Shown here: piece after piece, positions 36,977 through 47,601 of the stretch
How positions within the stretch are numbered: position 1 is the stretch's first letter
How the letters are laid out: each line of letters starts with the position of its first letter
Assembly (NCBI GenBank): GCA_019429465.1
Contig: JAHYIV010000004.1
Location: 1 to 64,000, forward strand
DNA from: Desulfoarculaceae bacterium
GTDB taxonomy: Bacteria > Desulfobacterota > Desulfobulbia > Desulfobulbales > Desulfocapsaceae
Direction of reading: 5' to 3'
Length of the DNA: 64,000 nt
The notes under the pieces: model-generated
Told to the model about the DNA's origin: nothing
The model's input: the letters and a program-made list of their open reading frames with translations, nothing else
Database searches by the model: none
Made by a program: the position numbers and the translations under genes

Positions 36977-37146
36977 AGAAAGGTTCTGTTTACCAAGACA
37001 ATATCAATTATAAAATCTTATTATTATTACCCCAGTTCCATCAAAGTGCAATCATTATATCGCACATACAAAGACCACACTGCCTATCCTGATTTCCTTT
37101 CAGGCCACTTATCAGTAGGAAATAAAGGAAAAATTCTATTCTCTTC

Positions 37147-37175
37147 TTGACCCTTTTATGCTACTGTTCTACTTT
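37147..37175 (+). promoter_or_regulatory. Sigma-70-like promoter of lepA
   Basis: TTGACC (37147-37152), 17 bases, TACTTT (37170-37175). A start near 37182 leaves about 50 bases before the lepA ATG at 37233. Confidence 0.5.
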
Positions 37176-37232
37176 TTTGAAGATTGCTCCATGAATCTTT
37201 TTTCAGTATCTCATAAAACTTCCCTACAAGCA

Positions 37233-39029
37233 ATGAAACACATACGCAACTTCTCTATCATCGCCCACATTGATCATGGGAAATCAACCCTGGCCGACCG
37301 CATGATCCAGCTTTGCAATCAGGTGACGGTTCGTGAGTTCAAAGACCAGATGCTCGACAATATGGACATCGAGCGTGAACGCGGCATCACCATCAAAAGC
37401 CAGACCATCTGCCTGCCCTACACCGCTAAAGACGGAAAGGTGTATGAACTGAATCTGGTTGATACCCCGGGCCATGTTGACTTCAGCTACGAGGTCTCAC
37501 GCGCCCTCAGTTCGTGTGAAGGCGCCCTGCTCCTTATTGATGCCGCCCAGGGGGTTCAGGCCCAAACCCTGGCCAACCTCTATCTGGCCATGGAAAACAG
37601 CCTGGAGATCATCCCGGTTATCAACAAGATCGATCTCCAATCAGCAGAACCGGAGAAGGTAGCAGAACAGATCGAGGATGACCTGGGACTGGACAGAGAT
37701 CACATCCAGCTCTGTTCAGCAAAGACTGGACAAGGCGTCAATGACATCCTTGAGGCCATTGTCAACTTCCTTCCCCCCCCCCAAGGCGACCCTGCCAGTG
37801 AACTCCAGGCCCTCATCTTTGACGCCCATTATGATCCATTCAGGGGCACCATCATCTCCTGCCGCATCATCAATGGCACAATCAGGGCAGGAGAGATGAT
37901 AAAATTCATGTCTAACAACGCCACATACAAGGTCGAAGAGGTCGGCCTGTTCAGGGGCATCGGCAAGGAAGCACAGAAACAGCTTTCCGCCGGGCAGATC
38001 GGGTACATCCTGGCCGGCATCAAAACCATCAGCGACACCCGGCCAGGCGATACCATCACCCATAAAGACCGGCCATGTGCCCAGGCCCTGGCCGGCTTCA
38101 AGAAGGTTCAGCAGGTCGTTTTCTCCTCCATCTATCCCATCTCCACCGATGACTACGAGAATCTGGCCACCGCCATTGAAAAGCTGCAGCTCAACGATGC
38201 AGCCCTGACCTTCCAGAAAGACTCATCAGTGGCCCTTGGCTTTGGCTTTCGCTGCGGATTTCTTGGCCTTCTGCACCTGGAGGTCATCCAGGAGCGGCTG
38301 GAGCGTGAATTTGACATCTCTCTCATTCTGACCGTCCCTTCGGTCAAATACAACTTCTACCTTAACGATGACTCCATGGTGGAGGTTGACAACCCCGCCC
38401 ATTTCCCGGATCCATCCAAGGTCAGCCGGGTGGAAGAACCCTATATCAAGGCCACTATCCTCATGCCCGAGAAATACATGGGGGTGGTGATGGCGCTGTG
38501 CATGGAACGACGTGGCGAAAACACCCACTACCATTACCCCATGCCCGGCAGGATAGAGCTCACCTGCGAACTGCCGCTGGCAGAGGTGATCTATGATTTC
38601 TATGACAAATTAAAATCGGCCACCCAGGGATATGGCTCATTTGATTACGAACTCTATGATTATCGCCCGAGTGATCTGGTCAAACTGGACATCCTGGTCA
38701 ACGGCGAACTGGTAGACGCCCTCTCGCAGCTGGTTCATCGTGCCAATTCCAGGGCCCGCGGCCTCCATGCCTGCGAACAGCTCCAGCGCGAGATCCCTAA
38801 ACAGATGTTCAAAATCGCCATCCAGGCCGCTATCGGCGGGACAATTGTTGCCCGAACCACCATCTCAGCCCTGCGAAAAGATGTCATCGCCAAATGTTAT
38901 GGCGGCGATATCTCGAGGAAAAGAAAACTCCTGGAGAAACAGAAGGCGGGCAAGAAAAGAATGAAGACCGTGGGCAATGTCGAGATCCCCCAAAAGGCCT
39001 TTTTGGCGGTGCTCAAGTCTGAACAATAA
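37233..39029 (+). CDS. lepA: Elongation factor 4
   Basis: 598 residues from ATG 37233, one less than the E. coli protein and starting MKHIRNFSIIAHIDHGKST as usual; the frame is open 25 codons further, beyond the likely transcription start. GTPase motifs AHIDHGKST, DTPGHVDF and NKIDL, then the EF-G-like domains and LepA-specific C-terminal domain (GGDISRKRKLLEKQK). It back-translocates or rescues stalled ribosomes. Confidence 0.96.
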   Translation: MKHIRNFSIIAHIDHGKSTLADRMIQLCNQVTVREFKDQMLDNMDIERERGITIKSQTICLPYTAKDGKVYELNLVDTPGHVDFSYEVSRALSSCEGALLLIDAAQGVQAQTLANLYLAMENSLEIIPVINKIDLQSAEPEKVAEQIEDDLGLDRDHIQLCSAKTGQGVNDILEAIVNFLPPPQGDPASELQALIFDAHYDPFRGTIISCRIINGTIRAGEMIKFMSNNATYKVEEVGLFRGIGKEAQKQLSAGQIGYILAGIKTISDTRPGDTITHKDRPCAQALAGFKKVQQVVFSSIYPISTDDYENLATAIEKLQLNDAALTFQKDSSVALGFGFRCGFLGLLHLEVIQERLEREFDISLILTVPSVKYNFYLNDDSMVEVDNPAHFPDPSKVSRVEEPYIKATILMPEKYMGVVMALCMERRGENTHYHYPMPGRIELTCELPLAEVIYDFYDKLKSATQGYGSFDYELYDYRPSDLVKLDILVNGELVDALSQLVHRANSRARGLHACEQLQREIPKQMFKIAIQAAIGGTIVARTTISALRKDVIAKCYGGDISRKRKLLEKQKAGKKRMKTVGNVEIPQKAFLAVLKSEQ

Positions 39030-39051
39030 AAAGAGCTCCTTCATCTTGCTG

Positions 39052-39102
39052 AATGAAAAAGGGGATGATTCAGGCTTAAGCCTGAATCATCCCCTTTTTC
39101 AT
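39052..39102. terminator. Terminator after lepA, bidirectional
   Basis: AAAAAGGGGATGATTCAGGC pairs with its full complement around a TTAA loop, with A-tract and T-tract on either side, so it can serve both lepA and the convergent gene at 39126. Confidence 0.92.
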
Positions 39103-39125
39103 TCCTATCAAGTGAAAATGACGTC

Positions 39126-39428
39126 CTAGCTTTCTTCACTATCCTTAAATTGAGGACAAGTACAGACAGTACGACCCAGGACATCAACCCCTTTCTGGGC
39201 CATGATGCTCAAGATTTCCTCCCTGGTAAATTTACTATTCTTCTGCCGAATTACATAGACCAGACAATCGGCACAGATATGAGAAGAATTCGCATCCACT
39301 TCCCGAATAATCTCCCAACACATCTTGGCCGACGGTTCTTTCGCGGGGCATTTTTTGTCCTCATCACACCTCATGATCTCCCAACATGGCCATTCAGAAC
39401 GCAGCGACATGGCGTTTTTATCTCCCAC
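39126..39428 (-). CDS. Small cysteine-rich protein
   Basis: 100 residues if started at GTG 39428; an ATG at 39410 behind GGGAG is an alternative (94 residues). It has eight cysteines: CWEIMRCDEDKKCPA, MCWEI, CADC and CTCP. The CWE...C...CPA signature occurs in many small proteins and receptor tails of Desulfobacterota; a metal or FeS site is likely, function unknown. Confidence 0.65.
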   Translation of the reverse strand: MGDKNAMSLRSEWPCWEIMRCDEDKKCPAKEPSAKMCWEIIREVDANSSHICADCLVYVIRQKNSKFTREEILSIMAQKGVDVLGRTVCTCPQFKDSEES

Positions 39429-39518
39429 AACTATAATAATCTTATCTCCTCATGGCCAATGAAAAAAATCATCGGACAAAGAGAATATATATCTCTCTAC
39501 TCAAACAATGCAAAAAAA

Positions 39519-40106
39519 CTAATCTACTTTAGAAAAAGCAGCAAGGGCCCTCTCCAGCTCATCCTTCCCCTGGCCTGTCATCGCCGAAAACAGGATCCGC
39601 TGCCCGGGGTCAATCGCATGACCGACATCAAGAATGCGGGCATTTTTGGTCCTCTCATTACCTGACAATTTATCCATCTTGGTATAAACCGGCAGAAAAG
39701 GAATATTTCTCTCCCGCAGCCAGCCGATAAGCTGGGCATCATACTCCTTGGGTTCATGCCGCAGGTCCAGAATAACGACAACACAGCAGAGCGTCTTCCG
39801 GCTCTCCAGATAGGATGTGATAAGGGACTGCCAGTCATCCTGCATCCCCTTGGCCACCTTGGCATAGCCATAACCGGGAAGGTCGACGAGGTAAACCTTA
39901 CCTGTCACTTCAAAAAAGTTAAGTCCCTGGGTCTTTCCTGGACGACCACTTACCTTGACCAGGTTTTTCCTGCCCACCAGGGTATTCATCAGACTTGATT
40001 TCCCCACATTTGAGCGTCCGGCAAAGGCAATCTCCGGCAGTGATGGCTCAGGCAACTGGGACAGACTATGAACGCTTAAAAGAAACTGGATATCAATAAA
40101 TTTCAT
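39519..40106 (-). CDS. engB: Ribosome biogenesis GTPase EngB/YsxC
   Basis: 195 residues. GTPase motifs FAGRSNVGKSSL (G1), KTQGLNFF (G2), LVDLPGYGYAKV (G3) and TKMDKL (G4) mark the YihA/YsxC family, which aids assembly of the 50S subunit. Start behind AGGAAGGGA. Confidence 0.96.
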   Translation of the reverse strand: MKFIDIQFLLSVHSLSQLPEPSLPEIAFAGRSNVGKSSLMNTLVGRKNLVKVSGRPGKTQGLNFFEVTGKVYLVDLPGYGYAKVAKGMQDDWQSLITSYLESRKTLCCVVVILDLRHEPKEYDAQLIGWLRERNIPFLPVYTKMDKLSGNERTKNARILDVGHAIDPGQRILFSAMTGQGKDELERALAAFSKVD

Positions 40107-40197
40107 ACGATGTGTCCCTTCCTCTCCGGCTCAGACAACGACCAGGAGACATTGCCAGCCATAGATACCCCTGACCTTAAATCCCCCCTGAAAAAAA

Positions 40198-41079
40198 TCA
40201 AATAACCTTATTCAGGGCATATTCAATAATACCCTCTGCGCCGTTCTTCTTCAACCTGGGGATAAGATCTCGAACCGCATCCTCTGAGACAACGGTTTCG
40301 ACTGAAAACCAGTCCTGCTGATAGAGACCCGCCACTGTTGGCGCATTAAGACTGGGAAGCAGCTTGATAACCTGATCGAGAAGGGCATGGGGGACATTCA
40401 TCTTCAGGCCGACAATCCGATCAGCATTCAGTGAACCTTGCAGGAGAAGAGCCACATTTTCCATCTTTTCCCGCTTCCACGGATCGGCCCATGCCTCTTT
40501 ATTGGCAATAAACTGGGTGTTGGACTCCATCAGTTCATGAATAATGCGCAGACCGTGGGCCCTGATCGTGTTCTCAGTCTCAGTCACCTCAACAATCGCA
40601 TCGGCAAGCCCGGAGACCACCTTGGCCTCGGTAGCTCCCCAGGAAAACTCAATATCGACATTGATCTTGCGCTCCTCAAAAAACTCCCTGGTCACATTCA
40701 CCAGCTCCGTGGAAATCTTCTTTCCTTCCAGGTCTTCAACGGTATGGATTTCAGAATCACCGGCCACCGCGATCACCCAGCGGGTCGGCCTCCTGCTCAC
40801 CTTGGAATAAACCAGATCACAGACGATCACTGCCTCCGACTTATTCTCCAAGGTCCAGTCCTTGCCTGTAATCCCGGCATCAAGCATCCCGCTCTCAACA
40901 TACCTGGACATCTCCTGGGGCCTGCAGATTGAACATTCAAGCTCAGCGTCGTCAATTTCAGGGAAATAATTACGGGATCTCGGCTTGATCAGCCATCCCG
41001 CCTTTTCAAACAACTCTATGGTAGCCTTTTCCAGGCTTCCCTTAGGAAGTCCCAGCTTAAGCTGCTTTATGGTCTCCAT
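40198..41079 (-). CDS. hisG: ATP phosphoribosyltransferase, long form
   Basis: 293 residues from ATG 41079, which has GGAGCAGG in front; an ATG four codons earlier lacks an RBS. First enzyme of histidine synthesis. [13 protein letters not shown] start, [27 protein letters not shown], and a C-terminal ACT-like regulatory domain (about 215-293, [22 protein letters not shown]), which marks the long, histidine-inhibited form needing no HisZ. It is followed upstream on the same strand by hisI, 108 bases away. Confidence 0.95.
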   Translation of the reverse strand: METIKQLKLGLPKGSLEKATIELFEKAGWLIKPRSRNYFPEIDDAELECSICRPQEMSRYVESGMLDAGITGKDWTLENKSEAVIVCDLVYSKVSRRPTRWVIAVAGDSEIHTVEDLEGKKISTELVNVTREFFEERKINVDIEFSWGATEAKVVSGLADAIVEVTETENTIRAHGLRIIHELMESNTQFIANKEAWADPWKREKMENVALLLQGSLNADRIVGLKMNVPHALLDQVIKLLPSLNAPTVAGLYQQDWFSVETVVSEDAVRDLIPRLKKNGAEGIIEYALNKVI

Positions 41080-41187
41080 CACCTGCTCCATTTATCTTAT
41101 ATTGAAATTATTCAGCTTGTTGAAACTGCAGCCCTAGAAAGGCTGAAAAAACGAATTAAGACCAGCTACCAGTATTCTGACAAGAAA

Positions 41188-41640
41188 TTACTTTTTCCCA
41201 TACACATCTTCCGGATCAAAGACCCTTGTTCCGACCAAAGAGAACTTCCCGCCCTCAACCCGACGAAAAAAACAGGAGCGATGGCCTGTATGACAGGCGG
41301 CACCCCCAAGTTGTTCCACCTTAAACACCACCGTATCCTCATCACAATCAACCAGAATCTCACGAATAAGCTGAACATGACCGGAAGACTCACCTTTGAG
41401 CCACAGCTTTTTACGAGAACGACTCCAGTAATGGGCCTTTCCAGTCTCCAACGTTTTTTGCCATGACTCACTGTTGATATAGGCCAGCATCAACACTTCT
41501 CCACTCTGATACTCCTGGGCAATTGCCGGCAGTAAGCCACTCTCGGACTTATCAAAACACAACTGGAGCCTGCTCGCCTGGGCCTGATCATGAGGAACCC
41601 GGGTGAACTTCTGATCAGGACCCTCCGTTGCTTCTCTCAT
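41188..41640 (-). CDS. hisI: Phosphoribosyl-AMP cyclohydrolase
   Basis: 150 residues from the ATG at 41640, behind GGAAGTGAG; the open frame runs 74 codons further, but that part is not HisI-like. Third step of histidine synthesis. [33 protein letters not shown] and the zinc ligands CDEDTV and ACHTGHRSC are all present. No HisE domain is fused. Likely co-transcribed with hisG. Confidence 0.94.
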   Translation of the reverse strand: MREATEGPDQKFTRVPHDQAQASRLQLCFDKSESGLLPAIAQEYQSGEVLMLAYINSESWQKTLETGKAHYWSRSRKKLWLKGESSGHVQLIREILVDCDEDTVVFKVEQLGGAACHTGHRSCFFRRVEGGKFSLVGTRVFDPEDVYGKK

Positions 41641-42064
41641 CTTCTCACTTCCATGAAATTGAATGACACAGGAATTCCTGAACTTACAATAATCAGCTGA
41701 ATGGCGACACAGAGCGTTCTCTGCCTCCATTGTTTCATTATACTTTTGGCAGGTCAATAGCACTAAGAGATCCCTTATCTGCAATTCATTCCAGTAGTAA
41801 AATAAATCAACATTAAAAATGTAATAATTTTGGATCTTATGCCGCTCACCATTCTTTGTCAAGCTACAGCTTTTTCTTCACCAAAAAATCTTTGCTCCTC
41901 TTCGCCTTCTGCAGTCGTAGCGAGACATTATGTATGAGACTTATTGCCAAACAGGAAACAATGGGATAACATGCCGAAGAAATGCTCTACGTAAACCGCA
42001 CACACTGTAACCAGCTGACGCCAGTTATCAGCTTTCCTCACTCTTTTACTGGAACAAACATCAG

Positions 42065-42514
42065 ATGAAGCAAGTACAACAAAACGATAAAGTTACCATC
42101 ACCTACACCGGAAAATTAGAAAACGGCACTATTTTCCAGACCAGCACTGCGACTGAGCCCTTAATCTTTACTGTTGGCAGCCATGATGTTCCACCCACCC
42201 TCGAACAGGCACTTATCGGGATGTCCGCAGGAGAACAGAAACTGGTTCGACTTGAACCTGACGAAGGATATGGTCCACGGCGAAAAGACTTGCTGCAGAC
42301 GATCAATAAAGATATCATCAGCGACAAAATAAGCCCTCAAATTGGCATGATCCTCTCTCTTAAAGTAGAGAAAGACGGCCAGGAACATCAAGTTCCAGCA
42401 ACAGTGGTCGAGACCGGCAATAACACTCTCGTTGTTGATTATAATCATCCCCTCGCAGGACATACCCTTATTTACGACATTACTGTTGTTTCCATAGAAA
42501 GCGGAACCCCATAA
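42065..42514 (+). CDS. FKBP-type peptidyl-prolyl isomerase
   Basis: 149 residues with the SlyD-like split FKBP fold: VTITYTGKLENGTIF, GMSAGEQKLVRLEPDEGYGPRR, an inserted flap (about 80-125) and DYNHPLAGHTLIYDI at the end. No histidine-rich metal-binding tail and no signal peptide, so cytoplasmic. It catalyses proline isomerisation and chaperones folding. Confidence 0.92.
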   Translation: MKQVQQNDKVTITYTGKLENGTIFQTSTATEPLIFTVGSHDVPPTLEQALIGMSAGEQKLVRLEPDEGYGPRRKDLLQTINKDIISDKISPQIGMILSLKVEKDGQEHQVPATVVETGNNTLVVDYNHPLAGHTLIYDITVVSIESGTP

Positions 42515-42588
42515 TTCTTCATTTTTTTCAGCAGAAAGAAACGGGCAACAAAGGATATCCTGTCAAGGCCACTTTCTATTGATTGAAG

Positions 42589-42638
42589 ATCCAACGTTGG
42601 TAAGATAACTCACGGCAGCGTTGGATTTCTTTTTTTTC
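42589..42638 (+). terminator. Terminator after the FKBP gene
   Basis: ATCCAACG (42589-42596) pairs with CGTTGGAT (42619-42626) around a 22-base loop, then TTCTTTTTTTT. Confidence 0.65.
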
Positions 42639-42764
42639 AAGAAAATAAATACGTTTTACTGAAGAAGTGAAGTGGACAGAAGCAACTGCCCTCTTGGGGG
42701 TAACCTGTAAACTCAGTGACAATCTCTTTTTATTTTTCAATTTCTTCTGAAGGAGCCGCTATAC

Positions 42765-45584
42765 ATGTAAATCGAAGATGATGAAATACTCCATGGTTTT
42801 ATTGAAGAATCCCTTGAACATCTTGCTGACATTGAAACTGACCTTCTAACGATAAAAAAAGCAGGCGCCAACATAGATGAGAACCTGGTGAACAAGGTCT
42901 TCAGGGCCGCTCACTCCATCAAAGGCGGGGCCGGCTTTATGGGACTTACAGTGATCCAGGAGCTGTCCCACGCCATGGAAAACATTCTGGGGATGATACG
43001 CAGCAGAAAGCTGGTCCGAATCCCGAGATCGTCAACGTACTCCTCCAAGGTTCAGACAACCTTGAGGCAATGATCAACAATATTCAGGCTAGCAACGATG
43101 AGGACATTACAGAGCATCTCATCCCCCTTAAATGCCATCGCCGAAGGCAATGCGCTCCAACCCGCTGCACCAAAACCGGCCCCGGAACCTGTGGTGGCAG
43201 CTGCGGCGGAACCTGTTATCAAAAAAGCGATCCTTCCTGAGGCAGCTCCACAGGTAGTGGCCACTCCTGTTGTCCCAAGGCCGAAACCAACAGCTCTTCC
43301 TGCCGCCCCGGCACCAACGCCTGCAGTGTCACCAGCTGCAGCCGAGGTCACCTCGACCGCCACCGCTCCGCAGGTGAAGGCAGACACCAGCCTCAGGGTC
43401 CATGTCAGCCTGCTTGATTCACTCATGACCCTGGCCGGCGAACTGGTTCTCAGCCGTAATCAGCTCCTGCAGACCATCGGATCGAACGACCTGCGCAATG
43501 CAGAGGCAGTGGGACAACGGATATAGACCTGATCACCTCCGAGCTGCAAGAGGCCATCATGTTGACCCGGATGCAGCCCATTGGCAATGTGTTCAGCAAG
43601 TTTCCACGGGTGGTACGCGACCTCTCCAAACAGTTGAACAAGACCTGACGTTGAACTGGACAAGACCATTATTGAATCGATCAACGATCCGCTGACCCAT
43701 CTGATACGCAACTCGGTTGATCATGGTATTGAGATGCCGGCCGACAGGAAGCTGATGGGCAAGGCTGAAAAAGGTGTCATTATCCTGAAGGCCTACCATG
43801 AAGCCGGTCAGGTTGTCATCCAGATCCGTGATGACGGAAAAGGTCTTGACGGTGAGGCGCTTGCTGCAAGCGCTATCACCAAGGGTCTGATCACGGCCGA
43901 GCAGGCCCTGATCATGTCCGACAAGGAGAAGGTCAATCTCATTTTCCTGCCAGGTTTTTCCATGGCCAAAAAGGTCACCGATGTCTCGGGTCGTGGCGTC
44001 GGCATGGATGTCGTTAAAACCAACCTTGACAAACTTGGCGGTCAGGTGGAAATTGTCTCTGAAGTCGAAAACGGAACCACCATTTCCATCAAACTTCCCT
44101 TGACCCTGGCCATTATTCCCTGTCAAATCATCACCACCAGCGGCGAACGATACGCCATTCCTCAGGTCAATCTGGAAGAACTCCTGCGCATCCCCGCCAA
44201 TCAGGTAAAAAAACGGGTTGAGAAAGTCGGCAACGCCGAAGTTGTCCGCCTGCACGGCAATCTCCTGCCCTTGATCAGGCTGGCTGATGTTATAGAGGCC
44301 AAACGCAACTACTGGGATCAAACTGAAGCCAAGCAGAAAGATGACAGACGTGGGAGTATTGCCGATCGCCGGGGCAAAACCTCCCCCTATTTCCAGACAA
44401 CCAGTGAAGAACAGGACGCACAAGAAAAATCCGCAACAGCTGGACGCTCTGTCACAGATCTCCGCCTCGCCGCCTCAAGCGCCCTGAATATCGTCGTGGT
44501 CTCCACCAGTTCCATGAAATATGGCCTTATTGTCGACCGGTTGCAGGATTCAGAGGAGATCGTCATCAAACCTCTAGGCAGACACCTGCAGCAGTGCAGA
44601 GGATATGCCGGCGCCACCATCATGGGTGATGGCTGCATTGCCTTGATCCTTGATGTGAGCAGTCTAGCACGGAATGGCGCACCTGACATCCATTGACGGC
44701 ACGGACAGGGCCAATGAGCTAGCCCTGGCAGCGGCAGAACTCATGCGTACCCAGAAAGACAAACAGGCCTTGCTTATCTTCCGCAATTCAGAGCATGAAC
44801 AGTTTGCCGTCCCCCTGAATCAGGTTGAGCGAATTGAAAAGATCAAACGATCAGAGATCACAGACGTGGGCGGAAAACGAGTCATGCAGTACCGAGGTGG
44901 AAGCCTTGCCCTGATTACGGTCGATGACATTGCGACCGTCCACCCCCTGGCAGACCAGGAAGACCTGCTGGTGATCGTTTTCAACATATGCTCAAAACCG
45001 GTTGGTCTTTTGGCCATTGGTCCCATTGATGCCATTGAAATCACCTCGGAGATTGACGGGACGACCCTGAAACAACCAGGGATCATGGGTTCCATTATCA
45101 TTGAGGGCCACACCACCATGCTCGTGGATGTCTTTGAGATAATCCAAACCCTTTACCCTGACTGGTTCGCTGAAAAACCGGTTTTGGAACTTGATAAAAA
45201 CAGTGGAATAATACCTACTATCCTGATCGCTGAGGATTCAAATTTCTTCCGTAATCAGGTCAAAAGCTATATGACTGAGTGCGGCTATAAGGTCATTGAA
45301 GGTGCGGACGGGGCTATTGCCTGGAGCTGCTCCAGAAACATGATGATGAGATCTCCATGGTCGTAACCGACATTGAGATGCCAAACATGAATGGTTTTGA
45401 ACTGACAGAAACCATCAGAAAAAACCCCAAGTACAACAAAATTCCCATTATTGCCCTGACCACTCTGGCCGCAGACGAGTATGTTGCCAAAGGGAAGGCC
45501 GTCGGCATTGATGAATATCATATAAAACTGGATAAAGAGAAATTAATGACCTGTGTCCACGATTACATAAAACGCCTCTATTGA
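42765..45584 (+). pseudogene. cheA: Broken cheA (CheA with CheW and receiver domains)
   Basis: Pieced together across frames, this is a chemotaxis kinase: Hpt domain (RAAHSIKGGAGFMG, from 42900), Pro/Ala-rich linker, dimer helices (LLDSLMTLAGELVLSRNQLL), ATPase part (LTHLIRNSVDHGIE, RDDGKG, GRGVGMDVV), CheW-like part, a second CheW-like part and a C-terminal receiver (MVVTDIEMPNMNGFE). Lesions: TAA as second codon (42768) behind a good AAGGAG; shifts near 43015, at 43130 (extra A), near 43523, near 43645 (perhaps with about ten codons lost), at 44670-44673 (extra A) and near 45322. Neighbouring genes have none, so random sequencing error is an unlikely cause of all. The kinase cannot be made whole. 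Confidence 0.88.
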
Positions 45585-45692
45585 CGGTTGGCTGAGATAT
45601 CTGGCGAAGGGAGCAGGTCGGTACACTTATTTTTTTACCGCCTTAGCCGTTAGTACTCCAATAGCTGGATCACTCAATGCCAAGAACGGCAG

Positions 45693-45749
45693 CAGGAACC
45701 ATAACGAAAGAAGAGTGCAGATGACAGGTGATTTTATAACGGCTCCCGG
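45693..45749. repeat. Palindromic repeat, diverged copy 6, between cheA and cheW
   Basis: AGGAACCATAACGAAAG near 45694 and TTTTATAACGGCTCC ending about 45747 resemble the inner and outer ends of copies 3-5 (GGAGCCGTAACGAAAT...TAACGGCTCC). The outer part of this 226-base spacer (45590-45690) has further short stems. Confidence 0.5.
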
Positions 45750-45810
45750 ACAGCACCAAAGAGTGTTCCTTTCTCTTCATCAATCTAATTTGCTTTGTTA
45801 AGAGGACCAT

Positions 45811-46275
45811 ATGAACGAAACAAAGACGACTTCCACGAAGACTCGTGTCGAACTGGCTACATTCTATGTCGGCGATGCCTTATGCGGCATGGATATCCTG
45901 AATATCCAGGAGATCAACAAACTGATGGACATGACAAAGGTTCCCATGGCGCCTTCCTATGTCACCGGCATCCTCAATCTGCGGGGACAGATTGTGACCA
46001 TCATCGATCTTGGCAAAAAACTCGGACTCGGATCAACAGATGCCACCCTCAGTTCGCGAAATATTATTGTTAGTTCACCGGGCGAACATGTAGGACTTCT
46101 TGTCACACGGCTCAGCGATGTCATTTCAGCAGAGACGGAAAAAATTGAACGTGCTCCTGCTAATATGGGGGGGATTCAGGGAGAATTTTTTTCTGGCGTC
46201 TATAAAACTGACGACAAACTTATCGGCATCCTTGATGTCAATAAGGTCTTACGCCTAGAGGAGCAAGGCCATTGA
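45811..46275 (+). CDS. cheW: Chemotaxis coupling protein CheW
   Basis: 154 residues, one CheW domain: LATFYVGDALCGMDILNIQEINK, VTGILNLRGQIVTIIDLGKKLGL and GLLVTRLSDVISAE. It links receptors to CheA. Start behind AAGAGGACC. It overlaps the cheB start by 4 bases. Intact, although the kinase gene upstream is broken. Confidence 0.94.
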   Translation: MNETKTTSTKTRVELATFYVGDALCGMDILNIQEINKLMDMTKVPMAPSYVTGILNLRGQIVTIIDLGKKLGLGSTDATLSSRNIIVSSPGEHVGLLVTRLSDVISAETEKIERAPANMGGIQGEFFSGVYKTDDKLIGILDVNKVLRLEEQGH

Positions 46276-47408
46276 TAATACCGGGAAAGATGCTACGCGT
46301 TTTGGTTGTGGACGACACCATTGTTTACCGGAAGGCCGTTAGTGATATTCTGGCTGAGATTCCAGGGGTCGAGGTGGTCGGCATTGCCCATAATGGCAAG
46401 ATTGCCATGGCCAAGATTGCCACCTTGAAACCTGACCTGATCACGCTCGATATTGAGATGCCGGTGATGAACGGACTGGAGGTCCTGGCCGAACTTCAGG
46501 AGAACCATACCAGTGTCGGTGCCATCATGCTCTCAACGCTTACTGCCGATGGCAGCGACATGACCATGAAGGCCCTGGAACTTGGTGCCTTTGACTTTAT
46601 TCTCAAGCCACAAAGCAGCGCCAACCTGCAGGAAGGAAAAAATCAAATCAAAGATGCCCTTGTGCCGATACTTAAGGCATTCCGCAGTTCAAACAATGCA
46701 ACCTCATTCCTAGGCACCAGGGGAGTGTTCTCTCAACCCAGAACTCTTCCTGAAAAAATAACTGCCTCTCCCTTACGTCCTCAAACAATGACCAGGACGA
46801 ACAGTACACCCAGAACTACCCTGCGACGCAGAAAATCAGAGATTGTCACCATCGGTATCTCCACCGGAGGCCCAAACGCCCTCACCCAGATGTTGCCACT
46901 ACTGCCTGGTGACCTTGGCGTCCCGGTGGTCATTGTCCAGCATATGCCTCCGGTTTTTACCAAATCACTGGCGGCAAGCCTCAATGCCAAATGCGCCCTC
47001 ACCGTAAAAGAAGCAGAGGAGGCTGAGCCGATCCAGCCCAACACTGTCTACATTGCACCAGGCGGAAAGCAGATGAAACTGGTGGCCAGCCCTGATGGCA
47101 AAAATAGAATTATCAGGATAACCAACGATCCTCCCGAGAATTCCTGCCGGCCATCGGCCGATTATCTTTTTCGTTCAGTGGGTGATTATTACGTTGGTCG
47201 CACTACTGCCGTTATCATGACCGGAATGGGTTCAGATGGCACCAAGGGTTTGCAGCTACTGAAGGAAAAAGGGGCCTTTATCATTGCCCAGGACGAGTCC
47301 ACCTGTGTGGTCTATGGAATGCCAAAGGCCCCCTTTCAGCAGGGTCTGACCGACAGAGTCGTCCCTTTGGACAAGATTGCCGCTGAAATCACCAAAAGTG
47401 TTAGATAG
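46272..47408 (+). CDS. cheB: Chemoreceptor glutamate methylesterase CheB
   Basis: 378 residues. Receiver domain (1-125; VVDDTIVYRKAV, LITLDIEMPVMNG) and a methylesterase domain from about 190, with ISTGGPNAL (catalytic Ser), VQHMPPVFT (His) and MTGMGSDGTKG (Asp). It demethylates receptors. TTG start at 46272 has GAGGAG 8 bases before; ATG 46290 is an alternative. The stop codon (47406-47408) lies within the target duplication of the small element that follows. Confidence 0.94.
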   Translation: MIIPGKMLRVLVVDDTIVYRKAVSDILAEIPGVEVVGIAHNGKIAMAKIATLKPDLITLDIEMPVMNGLEVLAELQENHTSVGAIMLSTLTADGSDMTMKALELGAFDFILKPQSSANLQEGKNQIKDALVPILKAFRSSNNATSFLGTRGVFSQPRTLPEKITASPLRPQTMTRTNSTPRTTLRRRKSEIVTIGISTGGPNALTQMLPLLPGDLGVPVVIVQHMPPVFTKSLAASLNAKCALTVKEAEEAEPIQPNTVYIAPGGKQMKLVASPDGKNRIIRITNDPPENSCRPSADYLFRSVGDYYVGRTTAVIMTGMGSDGTKGLQLLKEKGAFIIAQDESTCVVYGMPKAPFQQGLTDRVVPLDKIAAEITKSVR

Positions 47409-47548
47409 TGTCTGTCCATAAATGAGGATTTTTGTTCGCGATCAAGGACTGCGAAAAAAATAAGCGCAGGCATATACATGATATTCCGAGCATTATTTTT
47501 TGAGCATTACGCAGATATCGGGCAAAAAGACCATTTATGGACAGGCTC
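47409..47548. mobile_element. 140-bp non-autonomous element (MITE) between cheB and cheR
   Basis: Terminal inverted repeats: CTGTCCATAAATG (left, 47412-47424) and CATTTATGGACAG (right, 47532-47544), 13 bases perfect. It is flanked by a direct repeat, TTAGATAG (47401-47408) and CTAGATAG (47548-47555), seven of eight bases alike, as expected for a target duplication. No transposase inside. Ends and duplication length resemble IS256-like elements, but that is only a resemblance. Confidence 0.82.
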
Positions 47549-47601
47549 TAGATAGCCATAAAAAAAATTCTCCTCCTCACTATGATCACTCTGCTGACAG
47601 C

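Noticed and set aside
42765-45584. Programmed frameshifting or recoding in cheA
   Set aside because: At least six separate shifts plus a stop at codon two, without slippery sites at most of them; gene decay is simpler.
47500-47601. Longer N-terminus for CheR from TTG 47500
   Set aside because: The extra 34 codons begin inside the mobile element, have no RBS and do not look like CheR.
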